In this document: one piece after another, positions 26,510 through 34,775 of the stretch
How positions within the stretch are numbered: position 1 is the stretch's first letter
Layout of the letters: each line of letters opens with the position of its first letter
From: Neglectibacter timonensis
Lineage (GTDB): Bacteria; Bacillota; Clostridia; Oscillospirales; Acutalibacteraceae
Reading direction: 5' to 3'
NCBI RefSeq assembly: GCF_900048895.1
Contig: NZ_LT160635.1
Location: forward strand, 105,238-169,237
DNA length: 64,000 nucleotides
Made by a program: the position numbers and the translations under genes
The notes under the pieces: generated by a model
What the model was told of the DNA's origin: nothing
The model's database searches: none
Seen by the model: only the letters and a program-made list of their open reading frames with translations

Positions 26510-26538
26510 TTTACAAATATTCCCTGCCGTGCTATGAT
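26510..26538 (+). promoter_or_regulatory. Promoter of the HsdM-HsdS/MazF operon
   Basis: TTTACA and TATGAT are spaced by 17 bases in a clearly AT-rich stretch, 70 bases before the start codon. Confidence 0.65.
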
Positions 26539-26607
26539 AATACTAAAGAAAGAAAAGATAACGACAAAATTCTATAAAAGAGTATTTTTATTACTACGGA
26601 GGACGAC

Positions 26608-28521
26608 ATGAACAGAGAGGAAGTTGCGCGAGGCAGGGCGAAGAGCCTGCTGGAGTCGTTTTCCAGGGGCAGGGCGGTTCAGCTGGACATGCTTCACAAC
26701 ATGCTGATCGTCTGCCTGGGCGCGTATGTGATTGCCGGAAGCAGGGGTTACCCCAGCGGGGAGGCACACGGGCCTTTCACCTATGATTACTGGCTTCAGG
26801 TCGCCGGTTCCCAGAATACGCTTTATGCCCGGGACCTGGTCTACGACTTGATCTTTCCGGCTGCGCCCAAGGGGCTGCGGGAGGCGGTGCGGGAATTGGA
26901 GCAAAATGAGAGGCTCACCGCAGAGGTCGGCCCCCTTGTTGCGGAGCTGTTTTCCCAGCGTCCTGGCAGGGAAGAGCTCCGGGAGCTGGCGGAGCAGCTG
27001 ATCACCGGTTATTATCCTTTGGTGATCCCGGCGCCCATCGACACCCCTCTCCCGGTCAACCGGCTGTGCATGGAGATTTTAGCCCCCAAAAACGGCGCCT
27101 TTTATGACGGCACGTCCGGGCTGGGCTCCACCTGCATGGAGGCGGGGCGGTACGCCGCTGGGCATGGGGGCGGCCTGAACATCTTCGCCCAGGAGAAGCT
27201 GGACGTGCTCTGCGCCGTTTCCACCGTGCGCGCCTATCTCAACGGGCTGGAGGACTTTACCGTACGCGGCGGGGACGTGCTCACGGCTCCTGCATACACT
27301 GTGGGAAATACGGTGGCCTCCTTTGATTACTCCGTTATGTTTCCCCCCCTGGGCCTGCCCTGGGGAGAAGCGGAGAGGGAGCTTGCCTGGGACAAATACC
27401 GCAGGTTTTCCGGGGGACCTGTGCCACGCTCCAACGCGGAGTGGCTCTTCGTGCAGCACCAGCTGGCCTCCCTGAAGGAGAAGGGCCGGGGAATTATTGC
27501 GGTTTCCACCGGTTCCCTGTTCAACGACTCCGCCCGGTGGATCCGCAGGCGGCTTCTGGAAACCAACTGCATCGACTGTGTGATCACTCTGCCCTCCCAC
27601 ATCCTGCCCTACACCGCCACGCCGCTCAGCCTGCTGGTGCTGGACAGGGGCAGAGACCCGGACCGGACAGACGTCCTGATGGTGCAGACGGAGGGCATGT
27701 TCCGAAACGTCAGCGCCGCCCGGGTGGCTTCGCAGCTGGATGAGGAACTAATTCAAGAAATCACCGCCCTGCTGAAGGAAAAAACGGACACGCCCTACAG
27801 CCGTGCCGTGAGCATGGGGGAAATCGAGGAGAACGACAGCGTCCTGCTGCCCAGCAGGTATGTGGTCAACCCCTGGGTGGAGACGGAACTGGGAATGCTG
27901 AATGTGGATTTTGCACGCATGCGGGGCTGGCCCAGCCTGGGGGACATGGCGGAAAAAATCTACCGGGGGGTGAACGGTTCCCGGCTTTCCAGCGGGGCGG
28001 GGGACTCCTACCGGATCATCAATTACGCCGACGTTCAGGACGGCGTGCTGTGTACCGAAGGCCTGAAGGAGTGCTGGGCCGACGGCCAGGTCGGGCGGTA
28101 CCTGGTGCGGCCGGGAGATGTGCTGGTGTCCTGCAAGGGCGCGCAGATCAAGACCTGCCTTGTGCCGGAAGGCACGGAAAACGTCCTGCTCTCGCTGAAT
28201 TTCATCGGGATCCGGCTGAAACAGTCGGTCTATTCCCCGGAATTCCTGCTCTGTTACCTGAACAGCCCCGCCGGGCTGGCCTATCTGAAAAGCAGGCAGA
28301 TAGGGACGTCTATCATCACGCTCAAAAATTCTGATTTGGAACGGATGCCCGTTCCCCAGGTTTCTCTGGAGGTCCAGCGGGAATGTATTTCAGAATTTGA
28401 CTCGGTCCGCCTTGGGATCGAGGAAGAGCTCCGGCGGTTATATCACTGTCTCAATCTGGAAAAAGGGAGGCTGTATCAGAAAATGGGTTTGGACGGTGTA
28501 TGGAAAAGAAAGGATGATTGA
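26608..28521 (+). CDS. HsdM-HsdS-like fusion with degenerate N6-methylase core
   Basis: The 637-residue protein has an N6-adenine-methylase-like core and a type I specificity-like C-terminal part. Motif I region FYDGTSGLGSTCMEAG (about 164-180) and the FAQEKLDVLCAVSTVRAYL helix that follows are as in HsdM. Motif IV, normally NPPF/Y, reads SVMFPPLG (about 242-249), with Phe replacing the catalytic Asn. The C-terminal part (about 430-637) has a target-recognition-like segment (WPSLGDMAEKIYRGVNGSRL) and closing helices of HsdS type. It likely binds DNA without methylating it. No hsdR is nearby; a mazF-like gene overlaps its end. Confidence 0.75.
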   Translation: MNREEVARGRAKSLLESFSRGRAVQLDMLHNMLIVCLGAYVIAGSRGYPSGEAHGPFTYDYWLQVAGSQNTLYARDLVYDLIFPAAPKGLREAVRELEQNERLTAEVGPLVAELFSQRPGREELRELAEQLITGYYPLVIPAPIDTPLPVNRLCMEILAPKNGAFYDGTSGLGSTCMEAGRYAAGHGGGLNIFAQEKLDVLCAVSTVRAYLNGLEDFTVRGGDVLTAPAYTVGNTVASFDYSVMFPPLGLPWGEAERELAWDKYRRFSGGPVPRSNAEWLFVQHQLASLKEKGRGIIAVSTGSLFNDSARWIRRRLLETNCIDCVITLPSHILPYTATPLSLLVLDRGRDPDRTDVLMVQTEGMFRNVSAARVASQLDEELIQEITALLKEKTDTPYSRAVSMGEIEENDSVLLPSRYVVNPWVETELGMLNVDFARMRGWPSLGDMAEKIYRGVNGSRLSSGAGDSYRIINYADVQDGVLCTEGLKECWADGQVGRYLVRPGDVLVSCKGAQIKTCLVPEGTENVLLSLNFIGIRLKQSVYSPEFLLCYLNSPAGLAYLKSRQIGTSIITLKNSDLERMPVPQVSLEVQRECISEFDSVRLGIEEELRRLYHCLNLEKGRLYQKMGLDGVWKRKDD

Positions 28522-28864
28522 TGTGACAATTCAGACAGGCGATATGTATTGGTGCGATTTGGGCGCGGGCGGGGACAGCGACAAAATCCGGAAGATGCGG
28601 CCCGTCATCGTGGTGAAATGCGAACAGAATTCCACGCTTGCCCATGTGGTGCCGCTGACGGGCAACCCTCATAAGCCCCGGAATCTCAGGCATATCACGA
28701 TCATGGGGTATGGGCTCCACAAGCCCAGCACCACCCTGATCGAGCAGGTCTGCCTGGTGGAAAAGGCTTCTCTGAATGGGCGGATCGGCTCCATCCGGGG
28801 CACGGAGGAATTGGAGCAGATCCTCACCTGTCTGGCCCAGTACTTCAGCCCGGACGCGGCCTGA
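28514..28864 (+). CDS. MazF/PemK-family toxin (endoribonuclease)
   Basis: The 116-residue protein fits MazF: GDMYWCDLGAGGDSDKIR, then MRPVIVVKCEQNSTLAHVVP with the conserved Arg, and PLTG with the conserved Thr, then IEQVCLVEKASLNGRIG. It should cleave mRNA or tRNA at short motifs. Its ATG overlaps the end of the HsdM-HsdS-like gene by eight bases, so translation is coupled. No MazE-like gene lies on either side; the upstream gene occupies the antitoxin position. Confidence 0.85.
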   Translation: MIDVTIQTGDMYWCDLGAGGDSDKIRKMRPVIVVKCEQNSTLAHVVPLTGNPHKPRNLRHITIMGYGLHKPSTTLIEQVCLVEKASLNGRIGSIRGTEELEQILTCLAQYFSPDAA

Positions 28865-29054
28865 AGCTCCGCCGCTCCTGCCCTGCGGCCTCCCTTTCCA
28901 GGGGCGCACAGGGCGTGCTGTCTGCAAAACCAGAGGGGAAGAATGCCGAATACGCCTGTGTGCCCGCTAATTTTTTGCCATGCTCCACCCGGCCCGCGCA
29001 GCGCCGGCGGGACGGGCGATGCGGCGATGGCTGGCACGTGGCTCCGCACATACG
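28865..29054. other. Intergenic, no gene seen
   Basis: GC-rich stretch after mazF without a supported gene. Frames here lack recognisable sequence. Confidence 0.4.
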
Positions 29055-29100
29055 AAAAGGCCTCCCGGTACGTTCTGTACAACGTACCGGGAGGCCTTTT
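29055..29100. terminator. Perfect 20-bp terminator stem
   Basis: AAAAGGCCTCCCGGTACGTT pairs perfectly with AACGTACCGGGAGGCCTTTT. With T-runs on both strands it can end the mazF operon and the tetR gene transcript. Confidence 0.88.
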
Positions 29101-29235
29101 ATCTTTCTGCGGGTTCCTCTATCCTGCGGCGCGGCGTCCCTTTCCCATCCCGCGTTGGGTGGGAATCCCCGCTTTAGTCCCGCTCCCCGCCGCGGGTTGT
29201 TTTTCCCCTCTTAATTCTATTATAAGGCATGCGGA

Positions 29236-29820
29236 TTACGGATGCCATTCCAAATAACCCAAGATGCCTTTTGCCACCAGGCCCTGCGCCATCCTAAAAA
29301 ATTCATCGTCGGTCACGTCGTTTCCGTTTTCATACCATTTGGCCATCAGCCCGATCATGGCTGAGTAGGCATATTCCATCAGATAGTCCAGGTGTTCAAT
29401 TCCATCCGGCATATTCCAAAACTCAATCAAGATGGCCCGGATGCTTTCCCGAAATACCCCTGTGAATTTCGGATCCCCGTTTTTTCCAAGCAGCGTGAAA
29501 ATTTTCTCTTCGTGCCTTTTAAAAATCGGCATACTGACGGAATACAGCCAATCGAGATCCCTTTCGCCTGCAGCATAAGGAGAATTGCGGAAGGCCTCGC
29601 TTACCTCCCTGTTCACCTGCTGAAGCAAATCGGCCTCAATTTGCTCTAAAACCGCATACACATCTTTAAAATAGTGGTAAAAGGTCCCTCTGTTGTTCCC
29701 GGTAATCCGGGTGATTTCGGCAATGGATATTTTTTCAATTGCTTTTTCTTTATAGAGCGTCCAGAACGCATCCATGATTTTTCGCCTTGTAGCGGCGGTA
29801 ATTTCCGGCTGCTTTTTCAC
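29236..29820 (-). CDS. TetR-family repressor
   Basis: The 194-residue protein has a TetR helix-turn-helix (ISIAEITRITGNNRGTFYHY) and a helical ligand domain with a TetR_C_7-like order. It is divergent from the ABC operon that starts at 29982, with an inverted repeat between them overlapping the operon -35 element. It most likely represses that operon and itself. Confidence 0.9.
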   Translation of the reverse strand: MKKQPEITAATRRKIMDAFWTLYKEKAIEKISIAEITRITGNNRGTFYHYFKDVYAVLEQIEADLLQQVNREVSEAFRNSPYAAGERDLDWLYSVSMPIFKRHEEKIFTLLGKNGDPKFTGVFRESIRAILIEFWNMPDGIEHLDYLMEYAYSAMIGLMAKWYENGNDVTDDEFFRMAQGLVAKGILGYLEWHP

Positions 29821-29866
29821 GGCATTCTCCCCTCCCTTTCTTTTACTTTACTGAAATCCGTCTGAA

Positions 29867-29905
29867 TCATCAAGCAACAGTGTGTTCCATATTGTTGCTT
29901 GATGA
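29867..29905. promoter_or_regulatory. TetR operator, 13-bp perfect inverted repeat
   Basis: TCATCAAGCAACA (29867-29879) and TGTTGCTTGATGA (29893-29905) form a perfect inverted repeat with a 13-base centre. The right arm overlaps the -35 element of the ABC operon. A related TGTTG occurs again at about 29944-29948. Confidence 0.8.
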
Positions 29906-29927
29906 ACCGGGCGGATTCTTTTATAAT
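29899..29927 (+). promoter_or_regulatory. Promoter of the two-ATPase exporter operon
   Basis: TTGATG and TATAAT are spaced by 17 bases; the -35 lies inside the operator. Confidence 0.75.
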
Positions 29928-29981
29928 GGCATCCTACAACATACTGTTGCACAAATCAAGAAGAAGATCGGAGCGATACGG

Positions 29982-30893
29982 ATGTCGGTAATTGAAGTCA
30001 ATCGATTAACAAAAGACTACGGGCACGGCCGCGGCGTGTTCGATGTATCCGCCCGTGTGGACAAAGGAGAGTGCTTTGGATTTCTCGGCCCAAACGGGGC
30101 GGGAAAGAGCACGACCATCAGGCATTTGATGGGATTTTCAAAGCCGCAGGGCGGGAACACCGTCATTGACGGCAAGGACTGCTGGACCTATTCGGCGGAG
30201 CTTCAGCGCAGGGTGGGGTACCTGCCGGGCGAAATTGCCCTGCCTGCCGGAATGACGGGAACGCAGTTTCTGGCAATGCAGAAGAAGATGAGAGGCTTGA
30301 CGGATACCTCCTACCTGGAAAAATTGCTGGAACGGTTTGAGCTGGATCCCAATATCGGCCTGAAGCAGATGAGCCTGGGTACAAAACGCAAATTGGCGGT
30401 GGTAACCGCCTTCCTGCACGATCCCCAAATACTGATTTTGGACGAACCCACCTCCGGCCTTGACCCGATTATGCAGGAGATCTTCATTGATTATGTCCTT
30501 GAGGAAAAGAAACGGGGCAAAACCATATTTTTATCCTCTCACATTTTCCATGAGGTAGACGCTTCCTGCGACAGGATCGCAATTATCCGGGATGGCAGAA
30601 TCGTTTCGGAATTTGACCCCGAGGTGCTGAAGCGGGAAAGCGACAAAATTTACAGGGTTTCCTTTGCGGAGAAAAGCCAGTGGAAGGAGTTCATCTCCCA
30701 TCCCTATCATTTTACCTCTGTGAACGAGTATAAGCTCCGCGCCAGGATTCAGCTCAAAAGCAGCGAAATCCCTTCCTTTCTCGCGGATATTTCCCAATTC
30801 CACATCAACGACTTTACGGAGTTCCCCTTCTCGCTGGAGGATTACTTCATGCAGTTTTATCATGAGGATAAAGTATTTGAGGGGGTGAAGTGA
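29982..30893 (+). CDS. ABC transporter ATPase, first of two
   Basis: The 303-residue ATPase has Walker A GPNGAGKS, QMSLGTKRKL as its signature, Walker B LILDEPTSGLDP and the H-loop SSHIFHEVD. The ATG begins the conserved IEVNRLTKDYGHGRGVFDVS; upstream frame is unlike the family. It overlaps the second ATPase gene by one base. It is close to the ATPase at 15204. Confidence 0.92.
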   Translation: MSVIEVNRLTKDYGHGRGVFDVSARVDKGECFGFLGPNGAGKSTTIRHLMGFSKPQGGNTVIDGKDCWTYSAELQRRVGYLPGEIALPAGMTGTQFLAMQKKMRGLTDTSYLEKLLERFELDPNIGLKQMSLGTKRKLAVVTAFLHDPQILILDEPTSGLDPIMQEIFIDYVLEEKKRGKTIFLSSHIFHEVDASCDRIAIIRDGRIVSEFDPEVLKRESDKIYRVSFAEKSQWKEFISHPYHFTSVNEYKLRARIQLKSSEIPSFLADISQFHINDFTEFPFSLEDYFMQFYHEDKVFEGVK

Positions 30894-31807
30894 TGGAAGA
30901 CGTTGTGATAAAGACAAGCGGACTGACCAAAGATTACGGCAAGGGCCGGGGCGTTTTTGAGATTGACCTCGAGGTCCATAAAGGCGAGGTTTTCGGCTTT
31001 GTGGGAACCAATGGTTCCGGGAAGACAACGACCATCCGCAATATGATGGGCTTCATCAGGCCGGACCGCGGCATTTCCACCGTAAACGGGTTGGATTCCT
31101 GGAAAGAGTCCGCCGTGATCATGAAGCATGTCAGCTATGTTCCCGGTGAAATTGCCTTCCCCGCGCTGAAAACGGGGACCGAGTTCCTGAAAACACAGGC
31201 AAAGTACCTTGGGGTGACGGATTTTGGATATATGAACCACGTCATTGAGCTTCTGCAGCTGGACCCCACCGCCAACCTGAAAAGGATGTCCAAGGGGATG
31301 AAGCAGAAGACGGCGATTGTCGCCGCCCTGATGGGGGAAAAAGAGATTCTCGTCCTGGACGAACCCACCACCGGCCTGGATCCCCTGATGCGGGAGGCGT
31401 TTCTGGGGCTGGTCCGGGAGGAAAAGCAGAAGGGCCATACCATCTTTATGTCGAGCCATATTTTCGAGGAAATCGAAGCGGTGTGCGACCGGGTTGCCAT
31501 GATTAAGGACGGGCGTATCATCGATACGGTTTCCCTGTACGATCTGCGCCATCCGGCTGTGAAAAACTTCATCATCGAATTTGGGGAGGCGGGGGAAAAG
31601 CAGCGTTTTCTCCAAAACACGGAATTCTCAGCCGAAAGCAGGGATGCAAAGAGCTTAACGGTCCAGTGCAGGACATCGCAGCTGGACGCGCTGTTCCTTT
31701 CGCTGAAGGACTGTCAGATTACAAATTTGCAGGAAATCCACCGCTCGCTGCAGCAGCAGTTTATGAGCGCATATAAGGAGGGGCTGGCTCAAAATGGAAA
31801 CAACTAA
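30893..31807 (+). CDS. ABC transporter ATPase, second of two
   Basis: The 304-residue ATPase has Walker A GTNGSGKT, signature RMSKGMKQKT, Walker B LVLDEPTTGLDP and the H-loop MSSHIFEEIE. It shares about the same length and order as its neighbour at 29982 but is a distinct paralogue. It could start at GTG 30890; I use the ATG that overlaps the upstream stop. The pair could form a heterodimeric ATPase with one permease. Confidence 0.92.
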   Translation: MEDVVIKTSGLTKDYGKGRGVFEIDLEVHKGEVFGFVGTNGSGKTTTIRNMMGFIRPDRGISTVNGLDSWKESAVIMKHVSYVPGEIAFPALKTGTEFLKTQAKYLGVTDFGYMNHVIELLQLDPTANLKRMSKGMKQKTAIVAALMGEKEILVLDEPTTGLDPLMREAFLGLVREEKQKGHTIFMSSHIFEEIEAVCDRVAMIKDGRIIDTVSLYDLRHPAVKNFIIEFGEAGEKQRFLQNTEFSAESRDAKSLTVQCRTSQLDALFLSLKDCQITNLQEIHRSLQQQFMSAYKEGLAQNGNN

Positions 31808-32987
31808 AAAGACGGCAAGATTTTTCTCAAGGCCGCTGATGGGGCAGACAATCAAATCCAACTGGGCGCTGTGCCTTGCGATCCTGCTCATCATGGTGCT
31901 GCTGGGAAACGTGATGAACTATGCCATGAGTATGATGGCGACGGAAAAATCCGACGTGGACGTCACGGAGTACCAGGAAAGCTTCTATACCTATCTCGGC
32001 GGGCTTGCAGCCTATGATACAATGGCGCAGCAGGAACTGTCCTATGAGGATTTTGCAGGAGGGAAGAATGAAGCGGCGTATGAAACGGCGTTTGAAATGC
32101 TCAATGCCCAGGCCGGTATGGATTTGAGCGTGGAGGGATTTCAATCCGCCATTGACGGATTATCGCAGTCAGGAATCGGCCTTGAAAAATATGTGGAGCA
32201 GTTTGAATATGCATATGCTTTAAAACAGTCGGAGGGCGTGTTCAGCAAAGAAGAGCTGACGGTGTCTGAAATGCTTACCGTCACGCTGGATATGATGGGC
32301 GTTGCCCCGGATCTTGTGGAGAAGATGAGCGAAATGGACCCGGCGTCCATGATGAACCAGATGTATTATACGGCAATGGGCCTGCTTCCCATTTTCATTC
32401 TCATCGTCATTCTGGCAAATTCCCTGATCGCGGATCAGGTGGACCGGGGCTCCATGGCATATGTGCTGTCTACGCCCACAAAACGTTCCGCCGTGGCCGT
32501 CACACAGATGGTATTCCTGCTTGTGGTGCCGCTGCTGATCATCGGCGTTGTAGGCGCAACCCGGATCGGGACCTCCTTCCTGTTTTACGATGAAGTGAAC
32601 GTGGCGGGGATGGTGGCCCTGTTTATCGGGATGTACATCCTGGTGGAGGCGGTCTGCGGTCTGTGCTATATGGGAAGCTGTCTGTTCTCGCAAAGCAAAA
32701 AGTCAATGGCGTTCGGCGGCGGCCTGGCGGTCTGGTTTTTCCTCGCGTCCATGATCGGCCTGTTTGGTTCGGAAAATATGGTCAACACCGGCATGGGCGT
32801 TGAGGAACTGAGCATCTTCAACAAACTGACGCTGGTGGGCCTGTACGATGTGGATGCCCTGGCGACCATCGGCACAGGCAGCGTGGACACCGCCTTTGTC
32901 TGGAAACTGCTGGTTTTGGTTGCTGTCGCAGTGGTGAGCTATGCGGTGGGCGCCGTCAGGTTTTCGAAAAAAGATTTGCCCCTGTAA
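31794..32987 (+). CDS. ABC-2 type exporter permease (large)
   Basis: The 397-residue protein has six or so membrane segments and a large external loop (about residues 50-175) after the first. It carries LIADQVDRGSMAYVLSTPTK, the same family mark as the permease at 16088. It overlaps the second ATPase gene by 14 bases. It is the only permease of the operon, so it probably works as a homodimer with both ATPases. Substrate unknown. Confidence 0.9.
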   Translation: METTKKTARFFSRPLMGQTIKSNWALCLAILLIMVLLGNVMNYAMSMMATEKSDVDVTEYQESFYTYLGGLAAYDTMAQQELSYEDFAGGKNEAAYETAFEMLNAQAGMDLSVEGFQSAIDGLSQSGIGLEKYVEQFEYAYALKQSEGVFSKEELTVSEMLTVTLDMMGVAPDLVEKMSEMDPASMMNQMYYTAMGLLPIFILIVILANSLIADQVDRGSMAYVLSTPTKRSAVAVTQMVFLLVVPLLIIGVVGATRIGTSFLFYDEVNVAGMVALFIGMYILVEAVCGLCYMGSCLFSQSKKSMAFGGGLAVWFFLASMIGLFGSENMVNTGMGVEELSIFNKLTLVGLYDVDALATIGTGSVDTAFVWKLLVLVAVAVVSYAVGAVRFSKKDLPL

Positions 32988-33090
32988 GGCGCGGCGGAGA
33001 ACGGAGCGGACAGGAAAAAAATACGAGAACCGAATACATGGCCTCACTGTCCAACGAAACTTGAAGCCTTTTGTCATGCAGGCTACGGCG

Positions 33091-33123
33091 GGCGGCGCTC
33101 CTTTTTTGGAGCGCCGCCTTTCT
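33091..33123 (+). terminator. Terminator after the two-ATPase exporter operon
   Basis: GGCGGCGCTCC and GGAGCGCCGCC flank a T-only loop and are followed by TTTCTC. Confidence 0.7.
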
Positions 33124-33352
33124 CATAGACGCGCCCTGGCCGCGCCGCAAATGGCCCGCCGGTTTAGTCGGTTGCCCATAAAACGACGGTTACAAATCAC
33201 AACACGAACGGGCGGCTGTCCTCCCGGCCTGCCGTGCCGTACAGCGGGGAACGACGGAGAGCGGCAAGCAAAAGAGCAAAGCAATTTTCAAGGAGGAAAA
33301 CGCATTATCACACTATTAATCAGCGAACTCATAAAAATTTTCCGCTTATGCG
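33124..33352. other. Intergenic boundary of the restriction-modification island
   Basis: The left part is GC-rich like the exporter operon; the composition turns AT-rich from about 33280. No gene is seen. Confidence 0.45.
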
Positions 33353-33381
33353 TTGTTTGGCTCACAAGGAGGTGCTACAAT
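33353..33381 (+). promoter_or_regulatory. Promoter of the restriction-modification genes
   Basis: TTGTTT and TACAAT are spaced by 17 bases, 26 bases before the start of the small XRE gene. Confidence 0.6.
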
Positions 33382-33406
33382 ATACTAAAAAGCAGGAGGC
33401 GAGGAT

Positions 33407-33610
33407 ATGGCTGCTAATTATAATAAGCTCTGGAAAATCTTAATAGACCGGAAGATGAAAAAGACGGACTTGATTGAGCTTGCCGGTGTTAGTACGACTA
33501 CTCTTGCAAAACTGAGCAAAGACGAGTATGTTTCGATGGAAATACTCTACCGAATATGTAAGTCACTCAACTGCAATATTGGCGACATTACAGAATTCAT
33601 CTTTGAGTAG
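33407..33610 (+). CDS. XRE-family regulator, likely of the restriction-modification genes
   Basis: The 67-residue protein is a single Cro/C1-type helix-turn-helix (KKTDLIELAGVSTTTLAKLS, then EYVSMEILYRICKSLNCNIG). It has the size of the YozG/controller-type regulators often placed before restriction genes, and it lies 31 bases before the methyltransferase gene. It probably times expression of methyltransferase and nuclease. AGGAGG precedes the ATG. Confidence 0.85.
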   Translation: MAANYNKLWKILIDRKMKKTDLIELAGVSTTTLAKLSKDEYVSMEILYRICKSLNCNIGDITEFIFE

Positions 33611-33641
33611 AGTATGATATTGCAAAATGCAGGAGGTTAAA

Positions 33642-34775
33642 ATGTCTGAGACACTTAAGGCAATATCCCTTTTTTCTGGCGCAGGCGGAATGGATGTCGG
33701 CGTTTTGCAAGCAGGATTTGATATTAAGGCTTGTGTTGAAATCGACAAGAATTGTTGTGCTACCCTTAGGGAAAACATTAAAAGGAAAAAAAGAAATACC
33801 CTTGTATATGAGGGTGATATACGAGAGCTTAGCCCCGGTACAATCCTTGAAGAGATTGAACTGCAGGCGGGTCAAGTCGATTTACTGTTTGGCGGCCCCC
33901 CCTGCCAAGCGTTCTCTCAAATAGGAAAACAAAAATCTTTGGAGGATGAGCGCGGCTTGCTTTTATACCAGATGATAAGGTATGCCGAAGCTATCCAGCC
34001 AAGAGCGATAATGATGGAACAGGTCAAAGGATTACTTACTGCAAAGGACTTGTCTGGAAAAAGCGGCGGCGTATTTGAATCATTCGTTGCGCAACTTGAG
34101 GAAATGGATTATGTGCCAAAATGGAGAGTTATGCTTGCTGCGCAGTACGGTGTCCCTCAGCTCAGAGAGCGTGTCTTTATCGTTGCAACAAAGAAGCCGA
34201 ATGGCTTTAAGTTCCCTGACCCTACACATGACAAGCCGGAAAGGTGTGATAGCCTTTTCGCGCTGCTCCCTTATACCACCGTTGGAGAAGCAATAAAAGG
34301 GATCCGTAATCCTGTTCGTAAAGGGGAAACAAGCGAGATACCGGACGATAGCCATTATGATGTTACTCCGGCACGGGACAGAGAAAGAATTCACGGAGTA
34401 CCGGAGGGCAAAAACCTTTCGTCACAAACTCAATTGCCCAAAGAGCAAATATGTGGACTGACGAAAAAAGATACGACTAAGTTTTTGAGGTTAGACCGAA
34501 ACAAGCCGTCGAATACCCTTCGGGGCGGTGAAATATTTTACCATCCTACCGAAGATAGATATTTAACGCCGAGAGAGTATATGCGTATTCATGGTTATCC
34601 GGACGATTATGTATTACGCGGGCCGATAAGAGGGCGCACAGGTACGGTACGAGATTTGGATCAACATCGCCAAATTGGCAATTCTGTGCCGCCGCCGCTC
34701 GCCCGTGCTATTGCGGAAAAAGTTAAGGAGGTATTAGAATGCCAAAAATCTATGAATTGCTCGGATATCCCATAA
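33642..34775 (+). CDS. DNA (cytosine-5)-methyltransferase of a type II system
   Basis: The 377-residue enzyme shows the C5 motifs in order: I (SLFSGAGGMDVG), IV with the catalytic Cys (GGPPCQAFSQIG), VI (MMEQVKG, EQV for ENV), VIII (QYGVPQLRERVFIV), IX (RYLTPREYMRIHG) and X (QIGNSVPPPLARAI). It methylates cytosine in the recognition site of the paired nuclease. The ATG at 33642 is seven bases after AGGAGG. Its 3' end overlaps the nuclease gene by 37 bases. The AT-rich codon use differs from neighbours. Confidence 0.93.
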   Translation: MSETLKAISLFSGAGGMDVGVLQAGFDIKACVEIDKNCCATLRENIKRKKRNTLVYEGDIRELSPGTILEEIELQAGQVDLLFGGPPCQAFSQIGKQKSLEDERGLLLYQMIRYAEAIQPRAIMMEQVKGLLTAKDLSGKSGGVFESFVAQLEEMDYVPKWRVMLAAQYGVPQLRERVFIVATKKPNGFKFPDPTHDKPERCDSLFALLPYTTVGEAIKGIRNPVRKGETSEIPDDSHYDVTPARDRERIHGVPEGKNLSSQTQLPKEQICGLTKKDTTKFLRLDRNKPSNTLRGGEIFYHPTEDRYLTPREYMRIHGYPDDYVLRGPIRGRTGTVRDLDQHRQIGNSVPPPLARAIAEKVKEVLECQKSMNCSDIP

